DNA of 9,526 nt, taken from contig JAVHVN010000005.1 of the NCBI GenBank assembly GCA_032160545.1, forward strand, positions 1-9,526, given 5' to 3'. A program made the position numbers and the translations under genes. Of the stretch, positions 1 through 5,725 are shown piece after piece (within the stretch, counting starts at the first letter, position 1; every line of letters begins with the position of its first letter). This DNA comes from DATGFB01 sp032160545 (GTDB lineage Bacteria > Actinomycetota > Actinomycetes > Mycobacteriales > Jatrophihabitantaceae). Under the pieces are notes generated by a model. That model was not told where the DNA came from and made no database searches. It saw only the letters and a program-made list of their open reading frames with translations.

Positions 1-90
1 GGTGTCGAGGACACCGGGCTGGAAATTCCGATGTACGACATCACGACCGGCACTGGGGACTTCATCGCGAACGGCGTCGTCAGTCACAAC
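1..90 (+). other. C-terminal end of an intein (splice junction at 90/91)
   Basis: The last 30 intein residues are visible. They include the block F-like MYDITTGTGDF and the block G-like IANGVVSHN, ending in the penultimate His and terminal Asn needed for Asn cyclisation. The next residue is Cys (codon 91-93), the usual C+1 nucleophile. The junction HN/C therefore looks splicing-competent. Whether the intein also carries a homing endonuclease domain cannot be told, because the rest is outside the window. Insertion in Rv2578c-type radical SAM genes is, as I recall, a known intein site in actinobacteria. Confidence 0.87.
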
Positions 91-786
91 TGCTTCGCCC
101 GCCCGACGCACGAGTACCTGGGGCTGAACATCGGCACCGACTTCGACACCAAGATCGTCGTGAAGATCAACGCGGTCGAGAAGCTGCGGGCCGAGCTCGC
201 CGCGCCGAGCTGGGCCGGCGAACGGATCGCGATGGGCACGAACACCGATCCGTACCAGCGCGCCGAAGGAAAGTACAAGCTGACGCGCGGGGTGCTCGAG
301 GTGCTCGCCGAGCACGCCAACCCGTTCTCGATCCTCACCAAGTCGGCGCTCGTCACCCGGGATCTCGATGTCCTGCGGGCGGCCGCGGCGACCAGCGACG
401 TCACGGTGAACTTCTCGATCGCCACGCTCGACGAACGGGTCTGGCGGGCGACGGAGCCCGGTACCCCCCATCCCCGGCGCCGGCTCGACGCGATGCGGCA
501 GCTGGCCGAGGCCGGCATCCGCACGGGAGCGCTCATCGCGCCGGTCCTGCCCCGGCTGAGCGACGCCCCCGAGCAATTACGGGGGGTCGCGGACGCCGTC
601 CGGGGCGCCGGGGGAACCGTGCTCGGCGTGCTACCGCTGCACCTGCGGCCCGGAGTGCGTGAGCATTTCCTGGCCTGGCTCGCCGAGTACGACGCCGAGC
701 TGCATGCCGATTACCTGCGCCGCTACGCCCGCGGCGCGTACGCGCCGGCGCGCTACACCGAACGGCTGCGCGCGGCCGTCCGATGA
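1..786 (+). CDS. Intein-containing Rv2578c-family radical SAM protein, 3' part
   Basis: The reading frame is open from base 1, so the gene starts outside the window. The first 30 codons are the end of an intein and codons from base 91 are the C-terminal extein. The extein opens with CFARPTHEYLGL, which fits the third cysteine of the CxxxCxxC [4Fe-4S] motif in spore-photolyase-like radical SAM proteins of the Rv2578c type. Further downstream lie GTNTDPYQRAE, a conserved segment of this group, then TKSALVTRDLDVL and EPGTPHPRRRLDAM, all matching the family's barrel strands. The C-terminus is Arg/Tyr-rich. The first two cluster cysteines would be in the N-extein upstream. The family is expected to use S-adenosylmethionine for radical chemistry, but its substrate is not known to me. 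The gene ends TGA at 784-786, with an 88 bp gap before the next gene. The ATG at base 31 lies inside the intein and is not the true start. Confidence 0.88.
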   Translation, partial: GVEDTGLEIPMYDITTGTGDFIANGVVSHNCFARPTHEYLGLNIGTDFDTKIVVKINAVEKLRAELAAPSWAGERIAMGTNTDPYQRAEGKYKLTRGVLEVLAEHANPFSILTKSALVTRDLDVLRAAAATSDVTVNFSIATLDERVWRATEPGTPHPRRRLDAMRQLAEAGIRTGALIAPVLPRLSDAPEQLRGVADAVRGAGGTVLGVLPLHLRPGVREHFLAWLAEYDAELHADYLRRYARGAYAPARYTERLRAAVR

Positions 787-815
787 AAAGCTTCCGGCAG
801 GGGCATAGTTCTCAC

Positions 816-821
816 TAGCGT
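816..821 (+). promoter_or_regulatory. Possible -10 hexamer (TAGCGT) before the CBS gene
   Basis: TAGCGT matches the actinobacterial TANNNT type of -10 box and lies about 53 bp before the CBS start codon in an 88 bp gap. The same CTAGCGT string recurs ahead of the next gene. No convincing -35 box is visible at the right spacing, so this is a weak call. Confidence 0.25.
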
Positions 822-874
822 CTCTCACAAGCGTCGGGGGCGCGGTACCGGTTCGCGAGAGGCGGGCAGCGCAC

Positions 875-1303
875 ATGAAGATCTCGGACATTCTGCGGCA
901 CAAGGGCTCCACGGTCACGACCATCCGGCCCGCGGGCCTCATCACCGAGCTGCTCGCGCAGCTCGCCGAGAAGAGGATCGGCGCGCTCGTCGTCGTCGAC
1001 GGCAACGACGCCGTGGCGGGCATCGTGTCCGAACGTGACGTCGTCCGGCGGCTCAACGAGCGCGGGGCCGATCTGCTCACCGCAACCGTCGCCGACATCA
1101 TGACCACCGCCGTCCAGACGGCCGAGCCTGGCGATGATGTCGACGCGGTCGCCGAGCGAATGACCGAGCACCGGATCCGGCACCTGCCGGTCTGCGAGGG
1201 CGACACTCTCGTCGGAATCGTCTCGATCGGCGACGTCGTCTCGAGCCGGATGCGCCAGCTCGAACAGGACCGCGGCCAGCTGGAGCACTACATCACCGGC
1301 TGA
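875..1303 (+). CDS. Stand-alone two-CBS-domain protein
   Basis: This 142-residue protein is built almost wholly of a CBS pair (Bateman module). CBS1 spans about residues 14-65 and contains ALVVVDGNDAVAGIVSERDV. CBS2 spans about 73-130 and contains the DIMTT entry and HLPVCEGDTLVGIVSIGDVV. A short charged helix, QLEQDRGQLEHYI, ends the protein. Such modules usually bind adenine nucleotides or S-adenosylmethionine and act as sensors, often as dimers. The ligand and any partner cannot be read from this sequence. There are no membrane segments or signal peptide, so it is cytosolic. The size is close to that of mycobacterial Hrp1, but that resemblance alone does not establish orthology. The ATG at 875 is preceded by a weak Shine-Dalgarno sequence (GGCGGG, 861-866) with 8 nt spacing. 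Confidence 0.88.
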   Translation: MKISDILRHKGSTVTTIRPAGLITELLAQLAEKRIGALVVVDGNDAVAGIVSERDVVRRLNERGADLLTATVADIMTTAVQTAEPGDDVDAVAERMTEHRIRHLPVCEGDTLVGIVSIGDVVSSRMRQLEQDRGQLEHYITG

Positions 1304-1340
1304 GGCCGCCGAGGTCGCAGACGGGCCGCTCGGTAACCGC

Positions 1341-1346
1341 TAGCGT
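1341..1346 (+). promoter_or_regulatory. Possible -10 hexamer (TAGCGT) before the PH-domain gene
   Basis: TAGCGT lies 28 bp before the chosen GTG start in the 71 bp gap after the CBS gene. It matches the hexamer at 816-821, including the preceding C. If real, transcription would start near 1352-1354, and the alternative GTG at 1345 would fall outside the mRNA. No clear -35 box is seen. Confidence 0.25.
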
Positions 1347-1364
1347 GTCGCGTACCGATCACCC

Positions 1365-1369
1365 GGAGG
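1365..1369 (+). promoter_or_regulatory. Ribosome binding site (GGAGG) that decides the PH-gene start
   Basis: A perfect GGAGG sits 5 nt before the GTG at 1375. The other in-frame GTG at 1345 has no such site, and the ten residues it would add are not family-like. This favours 1375 as the start. Confidence 0.8.
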
Positions 1370-1374
1370 TTGAC

Positions 1375-2013
1375 GTGGCGTACCCCGACAAGATCCTCGC
1401 CGAGGACGAGAAGGTCGTCGAGCACCTGCACCCGCACTGGATCACCCTGGTGCCGGCGACGCTGTGGTTCCTCGTGATCTGTGCCGCCGCCGGCTTCGGA
1501 ATCGGCTATGCGCCGAGCAACGGGACCACGCACACCGTCTTCATCATCGTCATCGTCGTGGTGGCGCTCGTCCTGCTGAGCTGGCTCAGCTTCGCGCCCT
1601 GGCTCGCCTGGCGCACGACGCACTACGTCTTCACGACGCACCGCGTGCTCATCCGGCGCGGCATCCTGCGGCGCACCGGACGCGACATCGCCCTGCAGCG
1701 AATCAACGATGTGGCGTTCACGCAGTCGCTGTGGGACCGCATGGTGCGGGCCGGGACGCTGACGATCGAATCCGCCGGCGAGCAGGGCCAGGAGGCCCTG
1801 AAGAACATCCCGCGGTCGGACCGTCAGCAGCAGCTGCTGAACCGCCTCATCGAGGACGACCACGACCGGCGCGCTCGCTCCTACGGCGGGCTGAGCCAGC
1901 CGTACCCGCCGCAAGGCCCGGGCTACCCGCCGCAGGGCCCGGGCTACCCGACCCAGTCGGGCCCGGGACAGTACCCGCCGCCGTACCCGACGCAGCAGTA
2001 CCCGCCGCGCTGA
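1375..2013 (+). CDS. Membrane protein with bacterial PH domain (YdbS/bPH_2 type) and Pro/Tyr-rich tail
   Basis: The product has 212 residues from the GTG at 1375. The N-terminus (VAYPDKILAEDEKVVEHLHPHW) is typical of YdbS-like proteins. Two hydrophobic helices follow, at about 23-45 and 54-79. A bPH_2 domain runs from about 81 to 165, with the hallmarks THYVFTTHRVLIRRGILRR and DIALQRINDVAFTQSLWDR, and ends in a helix with QQQLLNRLIEDD. From residue 177 to the end lies a tail made of YPPQGPG-like repeats, likely disordered. With a short periplasm-side loop, both the N-terminus and the PH domain should face the cytosol. The function of this family is poorly known, with membrane or stress roles suggested for some members. 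The gene has its own Shine-Dalgarno sequence and runs tail to tail into the pilus operon, with 9 bp between stops. Neither feature suggests a pilus role. Confidence 0.85.
   Translation: MAYPDKILAEDEKVVEHLHPHWITLVPATLWFLVICAAAGFGIGYAPSNGTTHTVFIIVIVVVALVLLSWLSFAPWLAWRTTHYVFTTHRVLIRRGILRRTGRDIALQRINDVAFTQSLWDRMVRAGTLTIESAGEQGQEALKNIPRSDRQQQLLNRLIEDDHDRRARSYGGLSQPYPPQGPGYPPQGPGYPTQSGPGQYPPPYPTQQYPPR
1903..2010 (+). repeat. In-frame 21-bp tandem repeat encoding YPPQGPG-type units
   Basis: Two near-identical 21-bp units (1903-1923 and 1924-1944) encode YPPQGPG and differ at one base. They are followed by degenerate copies YPTQSGPGQ, YPPPYPTQQ and YPPR up to the stop. The repeat length is a multiple of three, so copy-number change would keep the frame. 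Confidence 0.85.
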
Positions 2014-2022
2014 GGGCAGGCG

Positions 2023-2577
2023 CTACTTCGACGAGCTGGACCGCGACAGGTCGAGGTTGCAGTGCGCCTTCGCGTCGTCCGCGATCGTCTTCGCCGCTGA
2101 CGCGGTCTTGGCCGCATCGGCCGCGTCGGCCGTCGGCGGGGTGGTCGCAGGCTTCACCAGTCGGACGAGCGCCGGTGCAAGGGTGTCCCACGCAGTGCTG
2201 ACCTCCGCGGGCGCCACTCGCTGCAACTCGGCGACGAACGCGATCGTCGCAGTGGACCGCGCGGGATCCTGCGCACCGACGCCTGCCAGCACCGACCGCC
2301 CGGACTGCAGCGTCTGCGTGAGCATCTGGCAGTACTGCGTCCTCGATCGCGACAACTTGGCTGCCGCCGCCGAGGGCCGCGCGGGATCGATGGTGCTGCC
2401 GGCCGCGGCGGCGCTGTTCGACCACCAGCGAGCCGCCGCTGTGGCGCCGGAGCCGGCCGCCGCGCCGGACGACACCGACATCGCCGGGCCACTCGACGCG
2501 TTCGTCCCGGTGCAGGCCGCGGTCGACACGAGCGCGACGGCGATCGCCGTGATCGCGAGGGTCGGCGCCCGGCTCAC
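2023..2577 (-). CDS. Small alpha-helical lipoprotein at the end of the pilus operon
   Basis: The product has 184 residues and starts at a GTG that overlaps the pilO stop as GTGA. Residues 3-21 form a short signal peptide with one Arg and a hydrophobic core, ending VSTAA before Cys22. This fits the classical lipoprotein pattern, although Thr at -3 is less usual than Leu. A Ser/Ala/Gly-rich linker runs to about residue 72. The rest looks helical (about 73-178), with Cys83 and Cys173 near its two ends, placed so that they could form a disulfide closing the domain. Similar Cys-closed helical lipoprotein domains are common in actinobacteria and mostly uncharacterised. No Shine-Dalgarno sequence is visible, so translation probably depends on coupling to pilO. 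It occupies the position that the lipoprotein PilP has in Gram-negative pilMNOPQ operons, but I see no PilP-like beta domain. The function is unknown. Confidence 0.78.
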   Translation of the reverse strand: MSRAPTLAITAIAVALVSTAACTGTNASSGPAMSVSSGAAAGSGATAAARWWSNSAAAAGSTIDPARPSAAAAKLSRSRTQYCQMLTQTLQSGRSVLAGVGAQDPARSTATIAFVAELQRVAPAEVSTAWDTLAPALVRLVKPATTPPTADAADAAKTASAAKTIADDAKAHCNLDLSRSSSSK

Positions 2578-3266
2578 TTCTGTGCTGCTGACGCGAGCCC
2601 GGCCTGCTCGGCGGCACTCGCCGGCTGGACGAACGCCTGCATCGTGAGGTTGAGGGACGTCGTCGCGCCTGATGCGGTGCCGGCGGCCTCCGTCACCGCG
2701 GTGATGAGGACGGCCCGTGGCTGGACGGTCTGCAGCTGGTTGAGGAACTCGTTCAACTGGGCGGTCGAGCCGGAGACCACCGCGGAGATCGACAATCCGT
2801 ACACCTTCTTGCCGGCACCCGATGCCGATCCGGACGACGACGACGTCGTCTTGCTCGGCGTAGCCGCACCCGTCGTCGCGCCGCGAGTGCCGGTCTGCGG
2901 CAGGGCGGCAGCGGTGAGGTCACTCGGGGTTCCGACGCTGAGCGAGGCGACGTTGGTCTGGGAGGCGGCGCCGATCGCCTGCAGGGTCCGCAGGAAGTCC
3001 GGCAGGCCGCTGGTGTCGGGCAGCGCCAGCTTCGCCTGCTGGATGTCGGTCTGGTACTTCGCGAGATTGCGGTTCTGCTCGCTCAGGTTCGCCAGGCGTG
3101 CGCGCAGCTCGCCGTTGCGCAGCGTCGCGACATTGATCTGCTCCTGGACTGCGCTCGTCTGGCTCTTCTGCGAGCTGATGAACCCGAAGTAGCCCACGAG
3201 CACCATCAGAACCGCGACCAGCACGCCACCGGTCAACCACAGCTTCTCCCGCTGCGTGCGTGCCAT
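2574..3266 (-). CDS. pilO: PilO-like type IV pilus inner-membrane alignment protein
   Basis: This 230-residue bitopic protein has a short basic cytoplasmic N-terminus, a membrane helix at about 9-30 and a coiled-coil-like stretch at about 34-80. A first alpha/beta segment follows at 88-112 (LPDFLRTLQAIGAASQTNVA). A Thr/Ser/Gly/Ala-rich linker spans about 118-153. The second part, 155-215, contains YGLSISAVVSGSTAQLNEFL, a strand-helix pattern of the PilO ferredoxin-like fold. In known systems PilO pairs with PilN around the pilus machine and links it to PilM. ATG at 3266 has GGGAGG 8 nt upstream and lies one base after the pilN stop. Identification rests on architecture plus its place after pilM and pilN, because PilO sequences are poorly conserved. 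Confidence 0.83.
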   Translation of the reverse strand: MARTQREKLWLTGGVLVAVLMVLVGYFGFISSQKSQTSAVQEQINVATLRNGELRARLANLSEQNRNLAKYQTDIQQAKLALPDTSGLPDFLRTLQAIGAASQTNVASLSVGTPSDLTAAALPQTGTRGATTGAATPSKTTSSSSGSASGAGKKVYGLSISAVVSGSTAQLNEFLNQLQTVQPRAVLITAVTEAAGTASGATTSLNLTMQAFVQPASAAEQAGLASAAQK

Positions 3267-3267
3267 G

Positions 3268-3990
3268 TCAGCGCCCTCCCTGCGTGCTCGGGTTGTAGCG
3301 GCCGCCGAGGACGTCAGTGGTGAGGATGACGTTCGCCGACCACGTCAGGCCGCCGACGCCGTCCGCGACGCTCGCCGGGAAGGGGGCAGCCAGACCGGGC
3401 ACCTTGCCCAGCGCGTCGATGTAGGCGGCAACCGCGTTCTTGTCCTTCGCCGTGCCACTCAAGGCAAGGCTGCCGATCTGCGTCTTGCCGGTTGCGTTGA
3501 GCACGCCGAGACCACCTGCGCTGCCGCCGGCGGCCGACGAACCCACGGCGAGCGTGCCGTTGATGGAGGTGATCTCGGTCCCGGCAGGCGCCTGCTTGCG
3601 CAACGCTGCGAGCAGGTCCGACCACTGCACGTCGCCGGCCATGAGCTGGCGCAGCTGCGCCTGGATCGCCGTGGACTGCTGCTGCGCATTGATCAGCGGC
3701 GCGAAGCCCCGCTGCTGGGACTGCAGGTCGTCCGTCGTTCTGGTGGCAGCGGCGAGCGAGCTGTTCGCGCTCGAGGTCTGCAGCATCGACAGGCCGTACC
3801 ACCCGACGAGAACGACGAGCAGCAGTCCGAGCCCGGCGAGGACGCGTTGCTGCAGCTGGCGAGCGCGGCGCCCAGCGATGACCTCGTCGGGCAGCAGGTT
3901 CGCGAAGACGGTCGGGAAGCGGTGCGGGCCGGTCTGCGGCGCCGGGGACGGCGGCGGCATCGGCGCCGGCGGGATCAGGGTCGTGGACAT
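3268..3990 (-). CDS. pilN: PilN-like type IV pilus assembly protein
   Basis: The product has 240 residues. The cytoplasmic N-terminus is unusually long and Pro-rich (residues 6-18 hold eight prolines) before FANLLPDE at 29-36. That motif corresponds to the INLLP motif by which PilN docks on PilM. A basic stretch (GRRARQLQQR) and a membrane helix at about 50-70 follow, then a coiled coil (about 72-110). The ferredoxin-like domain includes QWSDLLAALRKQAPAGTEIT near 122-141 and SLALSGTAKDKNAVAAYIDAL near 172-192. These match the usual PilN order. The start is the ATG at 3990, which shares its A with the pilM stop (TGATG) and has GGGAG (3998-4002) 7 nt upstream. Upstream codons in this frame are antisense-like shadow inside pilM and were excluded. 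Confidence 0.87.
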   Translation of the reverse strand: MSTTLIPPAPMPPPSPAPQTGPHRFPTVFANLLPDEVIAGRRARQLQQRVLAGLGLLLVVLVGWYGLSMLQTSSANSSLAAATRTTDDLQSQQRGFAPLINAQQQSTAIQAQLRQLMAGDVQWSDLLAALRKQAPAGTEITSINGTLAVGSSAAGGSAGGLGVLNATGKTQIGSLALSGTAKDKNAVAAYIDALGKVPGLAAPFPASVADGVGGLTWSANVILTTDVLGGRYNPSTQGGR

Positions 3991-5015
3991 CACGCGGCTC
4001 CCAGCATCAGTCCGATGGAGACGGCGGCCGACAGGCGGTATCGACCCAGAACGTCGTGGCGCCCGCCGCTGCGCGAATCGTCCAAGCGCTGCAGCGGGTC
4101 GGCGATGTAGGCGGGGACGCCGACGCGCCGGCTGAGCTCGTCCACCAGGCCGGGCAGCAGCGACGCTCCGCCGACGAGCGCGAGACGGTCCACTCGCGCC
4201 GCCGGGTGGGCCGAGCTGAAGTAGTTCAACGAACTGCGGATCTCGTTGATGAGCGGGCGGATCGCCTCGTCGATGACCTCGGTCGTCTCGGGTCCTTCGC
4301 CCCGGATCAGGCCGACCCGGCATTTCAGCGTCTCGGCCTCCGTGAGCGACATGCTCAGCCGGAGCGCCATGGCCCGGGTGACCTCCGCGCCTCCGCGGGG
4401 GATCGTGCGGACGATCTGGGGGACGCCCGCAGTGTGGATGATGATGTTGGTGCCGTTGGCGCCGATGTCGATGACCGCCTCGGTGTCCGGCGCGACGTGC
4501 GCGGCCGCCCGCAGCGCCGCGAAGCAGGCGAGGTCGACCTGGGCTACGTGCAACCCGGCCCGCTCGACGGCCCGGACGGTGTTGATCACCGCCTCCTTCG
4601 GCGCGGCGATCAGCAGACCCCGGACGGTGTCCTTGCTCGCACTCTCCTCCAGCGGGTAGAAGTCGATCAGCGCTTGGTCCAGCGGCAGCGGGACGACATC
4701 GCGGACCTGGAACGGCAGGGCCTGCCTCATCTCCTTCGGCGGCAGGTTCGACACCTCGACCTCGCGCACGACGACCTGCTGGTGGGTGACGCCGAGGATC
4801 ACCGATTTCGACTTGAAGTTCTTGCCGGTCCAAAGCTGTCGGATCGCGGCAGTGACCGCCTTGTCGTCCTTCACCACGCCGCCGACGACCGCGCCGTCCG
4901 GCAGGATCGCTTGGCCGAAGTTGCTGATGACCGGCCGGTCCTTCGTGCGCACCGCCTCGACGGCGCGGATGGACGTCGACCCGACGTCGACGCCGGTCAG
5001 TGTCGTTGCGGCCAC
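3990..5015 (-). CDS. pilM: PilM, actin-like cytoplasmic ATPase of the type IV pilus
   Basis: The product has 341 residues and an FtsA/actin-like fold. The phosphate-1 motif GVDVGSTSIRAVE is at 8-20. The conserved LPPKEMRQALPFQVRDVVP is at 91-109. The phosphate-2 motif VIDIGANGTNIIIH is at 181-194. RGGAEVT follows at 207-213, and the adenosine motif LALVGGASLLPGL is at 278-290. No signal or membrane segment is present. PilM sits on the cytoplasmic face, binds nucleotide and the PilN N-terminus, and connects the alignment complex to the motor platform. I chose the GTG at 5015 because AAGGAG lies 6 nt upstream and the protein then begins just before the phosphate-1 strand. A longer frame, open to 5747, runs antiparallel in sense to nothing known and overlaps the peptidase gene in another frame, so I discarded it. 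Stop and pilN start overlap. Confidence 0.95.
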   Translation of the reverse strand: MAATTLTGVDVGSTSIRAVEAVRTKDRPVISNFGQAILPDGAVVGGVVKDDKAVTAAIRQLWTGKNFKSKSVILGVTHQQVVVREVEVSNLPPKEMRQALPFQVRDVVPLPLDQALIDFYPLEESASKDTVRGLLIAAPKEAVINTVRAVERAGLHVAQVDLACFAALRAAAHVAPDTEAVIDIGANGTNIIIHTAGVPQIVRTIPRGGAEVTRAMALRLSMSLTEAETLKCRVGLIRGEGPETTEVIDEAIRPLINEIRSSLNYFSSAHPAARVDRLALVGGASLLPGLVDELSRRVGVPAYIADPLQRLDDSRSGGRHDVLGRYRLSAAVSIGLMLGAA

Positions 5016-5021
5016 GATGTA

Positions 5022-5027
5022 CTCCTT
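5022..5027 (-). promoter_or_regulatory. Strong ribosome binding site (AAGGAG) for pilM
   Basis: AAGGAG lies 6 nt before the GTG at 5015, inside the only clear intergenic gap of the operon (5016-5038). It is the best Shine-Dalgarno match on this strand. It suggests that pilM translation is started independently, giving PilM and the downstream PilN/PilO a different dose from the pilins. Confidence 0.8.
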
Positions 5028-5038
5028 GCTGCGGTGGA

Positions 5039-5725
5039 TCAGGCGAGACCGAGGATGGACCCGTACCAGGTGGATATCGGCAAGGTGACGAGCAATGCGA
5101 GCACGGCGGACAGGATCAGGCAGGGAGCGAACGGAACGGCATGGGCAGCGGGGCGGCGGTTGCCGGCCAGCGCGACCCCGCCGAAGCCCACGAGGGCGAA
5201 GCTGCCGAGCATTCCGATGAGGACCGTGCCCCAGGAAACCCAGCCGAGGTCGAGTCCCAGCAGCCCGGCGAGCTTCACGTCCGAGCCGGTGACCGCGAAC
5301 GGATAGGCCAGCATCAGCACGAAGAAGATGACGATGAACGCGGCCATCCCGAGCAGTGACCGCTGCGCCGGGTTCCAGTCGCCCTGCGCGGCACCCGCCG
5401 GCATCAGCAGCAGCACGCTCACCACGTACGACGGCAGGACGATGACGTCCGGCACGCGCCGGACGTCGAACTCGAGCATCGCGAGGACGATGCCGACGGC
5501 CGCCAGATAGAGATAGGCGGGCAGCTGCGCGGTCACGCCGAAACGGAGCACCAGTGCGACGAACGCGCCGGCGGTGAGGGCCTCGACGACGGCGTACTGC
5601 CGCCACGTCCCGCCGGCCACGTTCCATGGCGAGGGCACCCGGTAGAGGACGGTGTTGAGCAGCATGCCGACCGCGAGGCCGAGGACCCCGACGCCCGCCG
5701 CGACGGGCGCGGCCACCGCGCTCAC
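5039..5725 (-). CDS. pilD: Prepilin peptidase (A24/PilD type) lacking the cysteine domain
   Basis: This 228-residue polytopic protein has about seven hydrophobic segments. The two predicted catalytic aspartates are Asp87 in LEFDVRRVPDVIVLP and Asp149 in AVTGSDVKLAG. Their 62-residue spacing fits the aspartyl prepilin-peptidase family. VPFAPCL at 197-203 matches the conserved Pro-Phe-Gly-Pro region. Two oddities stand out. The second motif is TGSD rather than the canonical GxGD. The N-terminal methyltransferase region is cut down to LLNTVLYRVPSPW plus YAVVEALTAGAFVALVLRFG, with its CxxC loops missing. The enzyme should cleave the leaders of the prepilins encoded just upstream; whether it can N-methylate them is doubtful. 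GTG at 5725 overlaps the preceding stop (GTGA), with GGGGA about 8 nt upstream. A 23 nt gap follows before pilM. Confidence 0.88.
   Translation of the reverse strand: MSAVAAPVAAGVGVLGLAVGMLLNTVLYRVPSPWNVAGGTWRQYAVVEALTAGAFVALVLRFGVTAQLPAYLYLAAVGIVLAMLEFDVRRVPDVIVLPSYVVSVLLLMPAGAAQGDWNPAQRSLLGMAAFIVIFFVLMLAYPFAVTGSDVKLAGLLGLDLGWVSWGTVLIGMLGSFALVGFGGVALAGNRRPAAHAVPFAPCLILSAVLALLVTLPISTWYGSILGLA

Noticed and set aside
31..33. ATG at 31 as the start of the radical SAM gene
   Set aside because: The frame is open upstream and this Met lies within the intein block F motif, so it is an internal codon.
1304..1340. Possible hairpin terminator after the CBS gene
   Set aside because: Only a 5 bp inverted repeat (CCGAG/CTCGG) with a 15 nt loop and no U-tract, which is too weak to call.
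1345..1374. Alternative GTG start for the PH-domain protein at 1345
   Set aside because: There is no ribosome site, and the possible -10 box overlaps it. The GTG at 1375 has GGAGG at 5 nt.
1464..2201. 245-codon plus-strand frame overlapping the PH-domain gene
   Set aside because: The translation is Arg/Ala/Pro-rich with no domain. The overlapping PH frame has clear membrane helices and family motifs.
4056..5306. 416-codon plus-strand frame opposite pilM and pilD
   Set aside because: Asp/Arg-rich antisense shadow. Both minus-strand genes in this region have clear catalytic or binding motifs.
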